A DNA stretch of 64,000 nt, taken from Heterobasidion occidentale. Taxonomy: Eukaryota; Basidiomycota; Agaricomycetes; Russulales; Bondarzewiaceae. Made by a program: the position numbers and the translations under genes. The notes below the pieces were generated by a model, which saw nothing but the letters and a program-made list of their open reading frames with translations, had not been told where the DNA came from and did no database searches. This document shows, piece by piece, positions 11,590 to 23,013 of the stretch. The DNA is taken from positions 2,542,001-2,606,000 of the forward strand of contig JBCAQO010000006.1 in assembly GCA_039111635.1 (NCBI GenBank), in the 5' to 3' direction. Within the stretch, counting starts at the first letter, position 1. The number at the start of each line of letters is the position of its first letter.

Positions 11590-13845
11590 ATGTCTTGGAT
11601 ACCCTCACCCTCGACCGCCCGAACCATCTTCTACGGCATACTGATTGGTTTCTCGCTTTCAATCACGTCCACTTCTCTTGCTCTGTTGTACAGAGATCGC
11701 AGAAGAAAAGACAAGGAGGAAGCCCAACCTGGCTCGCGTCCGATTGAGTTAAGGAGTGATGAGGTATTGGACGGTGTGACGGGGCTCATTGGTGCGTTTG
11801 TCGTGTTTTGTGCTAAGTCGTTGGGAGCCTCTGGAAACGAGCGTGAAAATCAGGGAATACTCCGCTGGTGCGAATAAACTCATTGAGCGACGCGTTGGGG
11901 GTTGAGGTTCTGGGTAAAGCAGAGGTGAGACGTGTCGAGGTATAGGCAGCTGCAAGAATTTATTTCTCTGCAAGTAGTACTTAAATCCAGGAGGGAGTGT
12001 CAAGGATCGCGTCGCATTGAGAAGTATATATTCTCAATCTAATATTATACGCATAGCTAATTCTTGTTCTAGTGATCGAAGACGCAGAACGCCAAGGCTA
12101 TCTACATCCGTACACGGGCTCACGCATCTTCGAAGGCACGGTTGGCTCTACAGGTATTTCTTTGGCAACTATTGCTCGCGCAAGGCAAATCGTCTTTCCA
12201 TGTTTTCGTTGTGTATGGAATACTGAATAAACTGGTCCTCATCACAGGGGGTACGATACAAGTAGGTAAATGTTACATATCTGAGAGACATGCTAACAGT
12301 TTGGTCTTTTGCTACAGCAATCATTATGCCGGATGATGTCTCGGTCGAAAAGGTCCATGCTCTTCAAGCTCTAGGTGCTGATGTGGAGAGGGTGAGGCCC
12401 GCGAGCATCGTCGACAAGAAACAGGTTAGTATTCCATTCGTGATGCTCTAATTCTGAAAATGAAAACATTCGCGCGTGTTCGGTGTCAGTATGTTGTGAG
12501 TTACCATCATTATCTGCACCTCTGCACTTTTTATCATCATTTCCTGCCGGGTAGAACTTGGCCCGCGAATATGCTCTCCACTTCACAGAGACGAACTCCC
12601 ATGGGTCGACCCATTCATCTCTACCTTCTAATCATTCGCACCCTCGCACCCTCAAACGCTCAGAGTCTTCTGTTGTCGTGACTACTGCTGAGCCGCACAC
12701 CAATGGCGAGGCCAACGGTTATGCTGCGACAGAAGAAGAGGAACTCCGGACGAAGCCCAGAGGGTTCTTTGCAGACCAATTCGAGGTAATGCCGATACTC
12801 TGTTCACAGCATCATACCTTTTGATACGATCTCGGTCATGGTAATAAAGAACAGGAGCAATTTTGAAGCGCACTTCGAAGGCACCGGCCCCGAAATCTGG
12901 AGACAGACGAATGGTGATCTCGTAGCCTTCGTCGCTGGCGCTGGTCTGTCTCATCAGTATAATCTTACGATTTATGCAATCTTGACCGTTCTCATGACTT
13001 CATCAGGCACCGGTGGGACCGTAGCGGGCACTGGTCATTTCCTCAAGTCTATGAACGACGACGTCACAGTCGCAATAGCAGACCCTGAAGGTAGTGGTTT
13101 GTACAACAAAGTCAAGCACGGCGTCTTGTACGATCGTAAGGAAAGCGAGGGTACAAAGCGGCGCCACCAGGTGGATACTGTCGTCGAGGGCATGTCAGTC
13201 TTGATTTTGCTCTTGCACTCAGTCCAAATCAGAGAAAATGATCTGACATTTCTCGACGAGTAGCGGGATCAACAGGCTTACGAAGAATATCGAGTTAGCC
13301 CTTCCCATTATCGATGACGCTTTCCGGTGAGCTAGCCAGTGCAAAATTTGAGCATCCACCTATTCAATAATCTCCTCGAACTCAGAATAACCGACGAGGA
13401 GGCTGTAAGTATGTCACGCTTCCTTGTCCAGCGCGATGGCCTTTTCCTTGGGTCGAGCAGTGCGTGCAATCTAGTCGCATGCGTGAAACTCGTGCGCAAG
13501 ATGGGTTGGCGAGATGGGGAGAAGGTCGTCACAATTCTGTACGCCTAGATCACTCCTATACCACTGCAAAAGCGCTGACTGGTGAATAGGTGCGACTCGG
13601 GCAACCGGCATTATTCTAAGGTCAGTCTTCGTTATCCAGGACAACACAAAATTGCTGATATTTGATATTGCGTTTGAACAGTTTTGGTGAGCTGCTAGAA
13701 TTCGCAGTACTGATTGCATAGACTGAAGGCATATTTCAGGAACGATGAGTACCTTCATAAGGCTGGCATTCGGAATGACATCGGAATCGTTCAGGACTTA
13801 CTTCGACAGCCGTTCCCCCCGATGTCTTCTATCACGAAAATCTAG
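11590..13845 (+). CDS. Cysteine synthase-like PLP enzyme with N-terminal membrane anchor
   Basis: Fold-type II PLP enzyme of the O-acetylserine sulfhydrylase family, closest in layout to the yeast YGR012W type. Exon 1 (11590-11791) encodes a hydrophobic segment (ARTIFYGILIGFSLSITSTS) and a basic tail, suggesting a mitochondrial-outer-membrane or ER anchor. Exons 2-4 (11854-11924, 11978-12023, 12073-12184) carry GNTPLVRINSLSDALGVEVL, YLNPGGSVKDR (PLP lysine), and EGTVGSTGISLA. Exon 5 is 14 nt (12248-12261, GYDT), exon 6 12318-12424 (IIMPDDVSVEK), and exon 7 6 nt (12490-12495, YV). Later blocks are NRSNFEAHFEGTGPEIWRQ, GAGTGGTVAGTGHFLK, GLFLGSSSACN and CDSGNRHYSKFWNDEYL. The stop is TAG at 13843-13845. 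A linker of about 60 residues rich in Ser/Thr/Glu interrupts the enzyme after ALHFTETN. Phases add up exactly for exons 1-7. No frameshift was found. Confidence 0.92.
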
Positions 13846-14280
13846 TGAAACATTCCACGCAGTGGTACATACTAATATGTCAAGATGATAAGATGCTTGG
13901 TTGCGGTAAGATTACATGTTGCGAGTGGTAAGTGGTGAACGAGAGCATATGTATACGGGTGGGTAGGGTAAGAGGGTACATATACAGTCCCGAGGGCAAG
14001 CACGTTAAATATGGGTCGGGTATAGTCGAAAGTCACTGCGGCCAGAAAGAACTTTACGGCGGGGCGGCCGGAAACGTCATCGATGAGAAAGAGAATGTGG
14101 AATTTGATGGTGGCAAGCTATTTTGACTGTGCATTGTCGCGCTAGGTGCAGGATTCGCCACCACTGGTGGCGCGACCTTGTTCGGTGCCACATTCTGTGG
14201 CGGAAGGGGCGCGGACGTGGACGACGCTGTAGAGGGACTGCGATATTGATCAATATAAACTGTCAGGCAGGAATCAGCTT
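13846..14280. other. Convergent intergenic region
   Basis: 435 bp between two converging stop codons (cysteine synthase-like and ADA2). It contains a short unrecognised ORF (13932-14126) that I do not trust, and an odd-length palindrome at 14156-14172. It is probably shared 3' UTR. Confidence 0.55.
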
Positions 14281-16529
14281 TTAATTTACGGACCCTGCGG
14301 CATTGTTCGTGTCTTGTGATACAGCAGCGGTCGCGTTGAGGTCACTGATCCTGAGATAACCAGCTTGAACAAGAAAGTCCCAAACTCTGCTTGTCTTGTT
14401 GACATCGATCTTGACGAGATCACGTGCTTCGCGCCGTCGGAGTTTGCCACCGCGACGGGCATATTCCCGGACGAGCGTCTCTTTGATGACAGGTATGGCT
14501 TTGGAAGAATGCGCAGTTGCGAGCAAAGTGTTTGCTCAGCTGGTGTGAGGAGATGCAGAGAGGGGCTATTTGCAAGATTGAGTGGTGCAGCTATGCGACA
14601 AGGATGTCAAGGAAAACATCACGAGATCTTTGGCGAAAGTACGCTTACGAGCTTTGCGACCAGGTGGACCGGTACCATTCCCAGCTCTTGACGCCCCTTC
14701 GCCCTCATAAGCCTTTCTGCCATCGGAGTCGGCAACACTGGCGTGACGAGAATCGGGGCCTTGAGATTGTCGTCGGTGCTGAAGCCGCTCCGACGAGAAA
14801 AAGTCTCGAGACATGTTCGCCTTGGCTTGACTCTAGATATCCGGGACATGGTCAAGAGGATATACTGTGATCGATAGGATATACGTACCCGTTTGTATGT
14901 GTCGTCTTCCCACTTTTTGATGTCTGTGGCTGTCATAAGACCCAGACGTCGATATTGTTGCAGCTCAGTTATTCGTTTTCGAAGCATAGCTTCGTCTGGT
15001 TGATAAGATCAGTATGATTTTGAAAGATTCAGAGGACACGCGCACATAGAATATCAGCACAGAAGACTTCATAATCTTCTGCTGTCTGGAGCTTCGCGAA
15101 CGGTCGTAATCGATGGACGATGTCCTTTTCCTCTTTTGGCCTCTTTTTATCCGCGGCCTGGGCCTAAGGAATGGTGTTCTGTAGCAATCCACACGACAAT
15201 GAGTAATACGCTCACCTTCTTGTACTCCAACAATCCTCTATCAAACATGATGGCCTTCGCCTCGTGCCGCTTCTCAACCCTCTGAGAGTACATTTCGAGC
15301 AGGTCAGCTTGAAGGCAAGTGATTCTCGATCTCAAGGGGAATGGGAGGCATGTTCTCCTCCACCTCATCTTCGGCTGCCCCGTCCGTACTCTGGTCCTCC
15401 GATCTTGTTGGTGGCTCCTTCTTGCATGCCATTCGACCCATGGTGACCGTTGGTTTTGATGCCATTGGGTGCCCCGTTGAATGTGGACTTCGTCGGCACA
15501 AAAGACCCTTCCCGTCCCCGCTCCTTCTTCTCTTCTTCCCATCTGGCACGAACCTTGACGTCTGGATCATGTTCGTCTTCCATGATTGAATCCCCTCCCC
15601 ATTCTAGACAGATACCGAACTCGAGGTCCTTAACAAGATCCTCAGCATCGTTGTCGGCTTCGTGTTCGAACTCAAGGCGACCTGGGAGGAATGTGGCAAT
15701 TTCGTGGATACCAGGCGCCGAGGTAGGAGCGACTCTATGTGGTGGTGGGGCAGTGGCCATGGAAGATATTCGTCGGCGTTTACGCTCTTGAAATTCGGAA
15801 GGATCGACGTTGAATTCAATATCCATTCTCTACAATATCAGTTCGGTTGAGATAGAGGGCAAAGACAGAAACAGAAGGCGGAGGCTTACAGGTAATGGCC
15901 AGTCACGAGAATTTATATAAACCACGTTGTAGTGTCTTCCACCTCCTCTTGAGTTCGCGTGCCAACGTGCTCGCGATGGCCTTCCAGTTTCCAAGCCCTT
16001 TTAGCGAGATACCCTCGATGAGCAATAGCTCTCTTTGATACGCCATTTGTCAAACTCGAGGCGGACTTCAAACGGCAATGTCACTCACTCATCCGCGCCC
16101 CAATCCTCCGAAAATATTGGATATGAATGCAATTCCTTGATGATATATTAAACATCCACGCGCAGTCTCATGACCAGTAGGAATCAAGACGACTCACAAC
16201 TACTCGATACGCATGCCCTCGCTTATGCTTCTTAACTCTTTGCCACCACAAAAGCATGCTGGGCAGATATCCACCCCGTCGCCAGGCTCGCATATGGGAT
16301 CTGCGCACTTGATTCGTATGGAATGAGTGAGATCGGTATAGCATCCATCGCACTCTATCTGGAAACCAGGTTCGTTCACAGCTGAAGGGGCAGATAATTC
16401 ATTTACGTAAGTAACGAGGCGTGAGAAATTGCAAGGAATAGGAGGAGGAGGAGAACGTGTGGTAGACTTGTCTAACGCACCCGCGATCTCATCTGGTTGA
16501 TGCTGCCGCTTCCTATGGGTTACTGTCAT
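14281..16529 (-). CDS. ADA2: Transcriptional adaptor ADA2 (SAGA/ADA complex)
   Basis: Adaptor that couples Gcn5 acetyltransferase to nucleosomes. Start at 16529 (MTVTHRKRQHQPDEIA), intron, then a ZZ zinc finger ECDGCYTDLTHSIRIKC...DICPACF (about 16270-16370). Next come the HSYPIFSEDWGADE block and a SANT domain (ELLLIEGISLKGLGNWKAIA ... EHVGTRTQEEVEDHYNVVYI, about 15900-16050). The middle has PGRLEFEHEADNDAEDLVKD, and the region near 15240 encodes FDRGLLEYKK. ITELQQYRRLGLMT follows. The C-terminal SWIRM domain is IKETLVREYARRGGKLRRRE, then KIDVNKTSRVWDFLVQAGYL, stopping at 14281. The SANT exon needs two added bases (about 15973 and 15934), both explicable as shortened doublets. Divergent from CTR9, another chromatin-linked transcription gene. 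Confidence 0.92.
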
Positions 16530-16613
16530 CCCGGAAAACTGGAAACCAGGAGAGCCGCATCGCCAGAGCCCAAGCCCGAAGATCAGTTGCTACCGGCTTC
16601 CAGTCGTCCAGAT

Positions 16614-17092
16614 TCACCGATATCGCTCTCGGTATAGATGTTGGTCCCTTTTAGAGTGAAGGGAGTACAAGTTGTCTAGTTGGCCAAGGACGTATGGCTC
16701 GAAATTTGTTGACGGATACGTGGAGGGCTCAGTGCTTTGAGGATGGCGGCAGGACGATGTGGGCGACAGCGGTTCCACAAGGTAGGTGGCGCAAGGTCTA
16801 GTCCAGAGTGATCCCCGCCGTACGGTGCGTCGTAGAAGAATTGAGCGATTGTCGCGAAGTCGAGAGGAATACCGCCCGACGCGCTCGACGTCGGCAGCGA
16901 TGACGAGGAAAGTGTTTGGCCCTGTTTGTGTCTTCGTAATTTCCATGAATAGGCGACCGAAAGGGACGGTCCGAGCTCAACGCTGCTCGACCCTTCTGCA
17001 TTGTTTCTTCTCTCCTTTTGACATAGGAATAGTAGAGAAATACCCTTTGTTACACGTCGATTTTTCACAGCTGCTGAGCGTTCTGGAACCAT
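16614..17092 (-). CDS. Unresolved ORF cluster between ADA2 and CTR9
   Basis: Overlapping minus-strand frames give protein-like text (for example FMEITKTQTGPNTFLVIAAD and IAQFFYDAPYGGDHSGLDL) that could belong to one gene disrupted by frameshifts. I do not recognise a family, and the best segments lie in different frames. It sits in the ADA2-CTR9 divergent space, so it may instead be 5' UTR or promoter. Low confidence. Confidence 0.22.
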
Positions 17093-17200
17093 TTATGCTT
17101 TGAACCGTGACGCGTGAGACGCGCCCGATTGACGCCACCGACTCCAGGGCCGCCGCACCTCCGCAGACCTCCGCCACCCTCCGACATCCTTACTCCCACC

Positions 17201-20200
17201 ATGGCCTCCCAACTTCCCTGGAATTCTGCGCCCGGCCGTTCCATCGACATAGAGCTCGGTGGACAAGAAGTCATCAACATTGAACTCGATGCACTAGACT
17301 CGTCGGCGGACGATGTCATCGAAGTGCTCAGGGATGGCCAGCCTAAAGTTGGCTACTGGACACGGTTGGCGGGAGAATACTTGCGACGAGAGCACCTGGA
17401 TGCAGCAGAGAAAATTGCTGTAGCCGCTGTTGAAAGTGCGTACTCGACTTGCTGTTCATCGGAAACTGACTGATCGTAACACCAGGCTTTCAGTCCAGCG
17501 GCTCGATAGCCTCCTTCCACCCGTGCATTCACTACTGGCGAACATTCAGCTGGCACGGGCACGAAAAGCCCCAAAACTTAAGCTTCCCAACGCTCGTAGG
17601 TCCTTGGTCACCTGTCATTCATGATCATCCCCTCAACTTTCTGCCAGGCCAAGATGACATGACGCACGAGAGGTCGCAGGCGGAATACATGACAGAGGCA
17701 ACATTACACCTCAATAGCTGCGAGAAGGCCATAGCGGAGGAATCCAGCAAGCCTTCTTTACTCTTGATGCTTACACGTGGTGAGTTAAGAACAGCGTGTG
17801 CACGTCAGATTTGACCTCACTATCTCCTTGTAGCCATTCATCAACTCGCCAATCGCTCCATGGAGGAGTCATTGAGGACGTTCGAAGGTATTTTGGAGGC
17901 ATATCCCACGAATTTGATCGCCCTCTTGGGCAAGGTACGCGTTTTGTGTTTCTTCTAGGGACGTGGAGTTGAACTATGCTAGGCCAAGATTCTCTACGCA
18001 CGACGCCAATTCTCTCAAGCACTCAAGCTGTTTCAACAAGTCCTGGCATTGAACCCCCATTGCTTGCCAGACCCACGCATTGGAATCGGACTCTGTTTCT
18101 GGGCTATGAATCATAAGGAAATGGCGAAGGCGGCATGGCAAAGAAGTGTTGAAGTCGTAAGTCGTAACACCTTCATGCTATCTCAAATGTTGATTTTATG
18201 CCCGCCAGAATCCATCTGAAGGATCTGGTCAATTACTGCTCGGATTGGAAGCCCTGAACTCGAGCAAGAACCCTGCACTGACAGATGAAGAACGAACGCT
18301 GGAGATCAGAAACGGTTCCAAATTGATTGAGCGGGCGTTCAACGCGAATCAAAGAAACGCCGCGGCGGCGAATGCACTATGCGATATCTTCCTACGAAAA
18401 GGTCAACATAAAAGGGTGGGTTGCTGCTTGGATTCTCTGGATTCTTGGTAGCATGCATTGATGCTTTTATCAGGCTCTCAAGCTTGCAGAGCGCACGATC
18501 CAATTTGCCGACACTGTGACGGTACTACAGATGGTTATATTCGCGCTGGTCGTGTCTGCCATGCAGAGGGCTCCATAGCTGATGCGACTAGGCATTACAC
18601 GGCTGCCACAAATGGTCAGCCAAAAAATGTGATCGCTGCTGTGGGCTTGGCTCAAATGCAAATGCGCAACGGTCCGTATCCCCAGATCCTTTTTTGCCTC
18701 ATTATTCATTCCCTTGGAAACAGACGAGACTGCTGCTGCAATCCACACCCTCGACACCTTGCTCCAGCCACCAAATCCACAACGATCACTTGCCGCCACA
18801 GTCATGCTTGCTTCGCTACGTGCTCATCCAAGGCCAGGTGTTCCAGCGCTGATGTCGCTCAAGAAAAACTGCGAGCACGCGAACTTTTCGATCGCGCATG
18901 CAAGTCGATCGAACAGCATGAGGACACTGCTGCCCGACTCAACGGTCAGGCGAGCAGTTTATATCGCCCTCTCGAACTATCGTGGACGATGTGGAAATGC
19001 ACGTAGATTGCACGTCTATGGCAGAGCGAATCGTTGGATCGCACTTCAAAATCACTCCGCGAAGCCCTGCGCATCGGTGAGCTTAATGGGCAGGCTGACC
19101 CACGAATATTGAACAACTTGGGCGCACTGGCGCATTTGGAGGGTCAATTCGAACAGGCTCGTGTCATGTACGAAAGTGCGCTCACTTATGCTGGCAGTTT
19201 GAGCTCGGATGCTGCGGAGGCGATGTCAACATCTGTCCTATACAATCTTGCGCGCGCATATGAAGATCTTAGTAAGGATACTTTGGCGACCGAGGCGTAT
19301 GAGAAACTTTTGTCTCGTCACCCAGAATATGTCGATGGTGAATCGATCTTCGCCTTCCCTCTTTCAATCGTTGTACTATTCCATATTGACCAATATTGTC
19401 CTTACTAGCCAAGATCCGTCAGGCCCAAATGCTTTCTGATCTCAACCGGTTCGGAGAAGCCCATGAATTACTCAAGCACGCCCTCGCTTCCCAGACTAAC
19501 AACCTCAATATCCGCGCCTTCTACACATACTTCCTCATCCAGGCAAACCTTCCGAAGCCGGCGAGAGATTTCGTGTTCGCGACCCTGAAGGATCATGACA
19601 AGCACGATGTCTATTCACTTTGCGCCGCCGGATGGATTCAATACCATCAAGCTCGGGAGAACCGAGATATCAAGGCTATCGAGGAACGCAAGCGTGGCTT
19701 CCAACGGAGCGCCGAGTTCTACGAGAAAGCTCTCCAGCTCGATCCACTTTGCGCCGTTGCGGCACAAGGACTGGCGATCGTCACTGCCGAGGACGCGCTA
19801 GGCACCTTGAACGGTACCTTACCAGGTGTTCCAGATGACCCGCAGAGACGACTCCTGAACGCCCGCGAGGCACTCGACGTCTTCGCGAAGGTGCGGGAGT
19901 CAACGAATGACGGGAGCGTCTATGTCAACATGGGACATTGTTATTACGGTCGGGATGAGTATGACCGCGCAATTGAATGCGTAAGTACAGCCTCACCAGC
20001 CTGTCGGTGATATTTGGTTTGGGCTGACTGAAGCCTTGCGCGCCGCTTCTTTTCCCAGTATGAGACAGCATCAAGGCGGTACTACGACGGACACGATCCC
20101 TCCGTTCTTCTCTATTTGTGCCGATCGTGGTATGCGAAAGCTAATAAGGATCAGGCATTTGCCGCCATGAACACCGCTCTGTCATATGCTCAGAAGGTAT

Positions 20201-21200
20201 CGTATCTTACGTGCCTCAAAACCTCTACCAAGCTGACTCGATTCAGGCACTACACATACAACCGAGTGACAAAGCCATTCTGTACAACATCGCGATGATC
20301 GAGCAGAAGGCTGCGGAGATGCTCTTTGCCCTTCCCAGCGCCAAGGACGCTCAAGGACATGCAAAGAGCCATCGAGCACGCAGGTCATGCGCAGAAGCTG
20401 TTTGCATCACTGGCAGCAGATAGTTCATCTGTGTTGCCGTACAGCCGGGAGATTGCCGATCAACGTCGTAAGTATGGGGACAGCATGTTACGGAGAGCGG
20501 AGGAGCATCTGGCGACACAACGGCAGTACGAGTCTGAGCAGCATGCGAAGCTAGAGGCAGCTCTGCAACGACGACTAGAGGAGAAGGAAAGGTTAGAGGC
20601 GGAAAAGGTTTCGTTTTGCTCTAACTACCAAAGAATGGTCAACGTAATCACGTTGTTTATAGCGTCAAAAGGAGGAGGAGGAGCGAAAGGCAGCTGAAGA
20701 GCTAGCTCGTCAGCGCCGCATTGCTATCTCGCAGGCGCAGGAGTGGACACGAGAGGTGAAGATGGAGAGTGATGATGAACGTGAGCGCAAGGCGGCAAAG
20801 AAGGCAAACAAAAAAGTCAAGTCGGAAGCGACAAGTGGAGACGAGGGCATAGAGCCCAAGCGGAAGCGAGTGAGAAAGGGCAGGAAAAACAATGGAGCGA
20901 TAGAAGGTTCAGATGCAGACGAAGACGCACTCTTCACAGGGGATGAGGCTGACAAGCCAACGAAGAAGGTGGGTCATCTCCGTCGATATCAGACAAGACT
21001 GTGCTCAACCAGCATCTCTAGCGACCGAAGAAACGCGTCATTCGAGACGACGACGAGGAAGAGAAGATCAACACAGCACCTCGTAAAAAACAATAGTAAG
21101 TGTCTGCATGACATGTATCAACTCCCATGTCAATGTGATGTTTGATTTTTACAGCAAGAGTAAAGAGATGATATCAGACTCGGACGAAGACATGTCGTGA
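17201..21200 (+). CDS. CTR9: RNA polymerase II-associated Paf1 complex subunit CTR9 (TPR protein)
   Basis: Scaffold subunit of Paf1C, which travels with RNA polymerase II and promotes H2B ubiquitination and H3 methylation. ATG at 17201 (MASQLPWNSAPGRS). The signature DVIEVLRDGQPKVGYWTRLA and HLDAAEKI follow, then SLLANIQLARARKAPKLKL. Serial TPR units include AKILYARRQFSQALKLFQQV, NNLGALAHLEGQFEQARVMY, QAQMLSDLNRFGEAHELLKH and YVNMGHCYYGRDEYDRAIE. The C terminus is a coiled-coil RRAEEHLATQRQYESEQ and long Glu/Arg helix, then a Lys/Asp-rich tail ending SDSDEDMS at 21200. About a dozen introns. Frame breaks occur at about 17513 (missing C), 18526 (missing T) and 20343 (one extra A or two missing bases). 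Otherwise all conserved blocks are present. Confidence 0.93.
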
Positions 21201-21609
21201 CCGGATTTCTGCACTGCCTGCATCTTCTGCCCTCTTGGATCTGTATCATTAGTGTTTCTCTATCCATGTGCTTTGCTCGGACTGTTATATCATATCAGTA
21301 GCTGTAACTCGGACGCCGACGAGATAGCCTGAGACAATAATGCATTCTTCACGATATGCATATCGTCCAGCCTTTTGCGTGCCCTCGCTCGCCGGCACCT
21401 TTTGCCAGATCCGGACCGCCTCCGCCGGCAGCGACACCGCTGCAAGTGATGACCATCAACATCGAAAAAAAACATAACGAAGTACGTCAGACAGGGGCCA
21501 AACCACATCTTTACAGGCTGACAATGGGTGAAAGTTCCAATTCTCCTACTTCCTGAGGCAGCGAAAAAGAAACGACAGTGGTAATTGTACGGTTTGACCC
21601 GATATCCTC
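21201..21609. other. Intergenic, CTR9 3' / HIT-finger 5'
   Basis: 409 bp between tandem plus-strand genes. Only short ORFs without recognisable content; presumed 3' UTR and promoter. Confidence 0.55.
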
Positions 21610-22511
21610 ATGCCTCCTCGCTCTCGTGCAAAGTGCCAGATCTGCGACAATACCGAATCGAAGTACAGTTGCGCAAAGTGCTTGATTTTGTAGTACGAAC
21701 GATCTCTTCTTTGCAATACAGATTAAACTGATTCCTACTCTCAGTTGTTCAGTGCCATGCTACAAGAAACATAAAGGTGCGTGCATAAATGGCTTAAGTG
21801 CGGTAAGGATGTTGAAATCGCGGCAGAGTCGTCTTGCAGCGGACTAGCAGGGTCCCTTTTGTCGTCACAGGCCCAAGATAGCGTACCGACTGCGCTGAAC
21901 GACGCGCCCGCAAAACCTATGATACGCATGGTACGCGCATCATCGTAGGGAGTCTATTTTTAACGCATCTGACAATAGAACAGCAGCGACGTCTCTAGAG
22001 GAACCATTCCCGCAGGATGGTCCTCCACTCCGTTCGCTAGCGTCTCTGAATTGGCCATATGTTCCAGACGAATCAGCCTATCCGGACCCACTGAAGCGAG
22101 ACGATCCAAAGCCACTGCAACTCCGCCAGTATGAAGCAATAGGTGCAGTATTTTCTCCGGCTTATTTCGATTTCCCGGCGCAGCAGGCACCAAGGGGCTC
22201 TTATTTCCCCGCGTTCTATTGATTGCTACCCCACAGCGACTTCACCTGACATCCGCAAAACGTTGGCCATGTACCCGCGATTGAAGGAGCTCCTGCGGTC
22301 TATAAATTCACTACACGGACATCAGAGGGAGCACGCATTGCAACGAGCTCTCGGCGTGTCGGATGCCGATGCGCTCAGCAGATCAGGGGCGGCATCAGAT
22401 GAGAGATATGCGGATGAGGATCGGAAGGCCCTGAGAGCGTTGGCTGAAGCCGTTGAGGCTGCTGTGCGTGGTGGTCAAAAGCAGGTCTTGGGTTTGGACT
22501 GGGGAGATTGA
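21610..22511 (+). CDS. HIT-type zinc finger protein (ZNHIT3-like)
   Basis: The start MPPRSRAKCQICDNTESKYS leads into the zf-HIT module: CQIC...YSCAKC, intron near 21693-21744, then CSVPCYKKHK. ZNHIT3 family members act in box C/D snoRNP assembly. Downstream exons read SLEEPFPQDGPPLRSLASLN, WPYVPDESAYPDPLKRDDPK and PLQLRQYEAI. The last exon (about 22238-22511) reads TSPDIRKTLAMYPRLKELLR, GHQREHALQRALGVSD and QKQVLGLDWGD, stopping at 22511. The spacing between the second and third Cys pairs looks two residues short, so the first 5' splice site is uncertain. About 200 residues, usual for the family. Confidence 0.8.
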
Positions 22512-23013
22512 AGCAGGCAAATATGTTGATCGCCGAGATACTTTGCCATATGCGTTCCCGACGGAACATCGCTTCACGTCTTGTGATGTCTCGGGAAAGA
22601 CAAAAGCACACGTTCCCACATGGAAGTCAACATGCGGAAATTTTCCCATCGCAAAGATTGACAGGCATAGCCAGGACCTGAATGTAAGACCAAAACAAGC
22701 GTCTCTGCGACGACGGTGAAAGACCAGCTTTTGCTGCTGTTTTCTGGAATCTGTAGGTGCTACATGCGTATAATGCGTTTTGAACACTCGAAGTTGGATC
22801 AAGGTGATTGTTTCATGGAGGAGATAGATGCATGATTGAGGTCGGCAGCAAGGGCAAATCAGAAAGCGGTCAAGCTTAAGATTGGCTTGGCTATTCTTGT
22901 CCTTGATTTACAATAAGGCAGCGCTTGCAGGCGCTAATAAGCCACAGCCTGACGACTTGTGCCGTCCTCGGGCATTTCGTTCACTGCTTCCTCCTCCTTT
23001 CTCCACGACCATC
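22512..23013. other. Intergenic, aspartic protease promoter side
   Basis: 502 bp. The end before 23014 is pyrimidine-rich, typical of promoters in this window. No gene seen. Confidence 0.55.
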
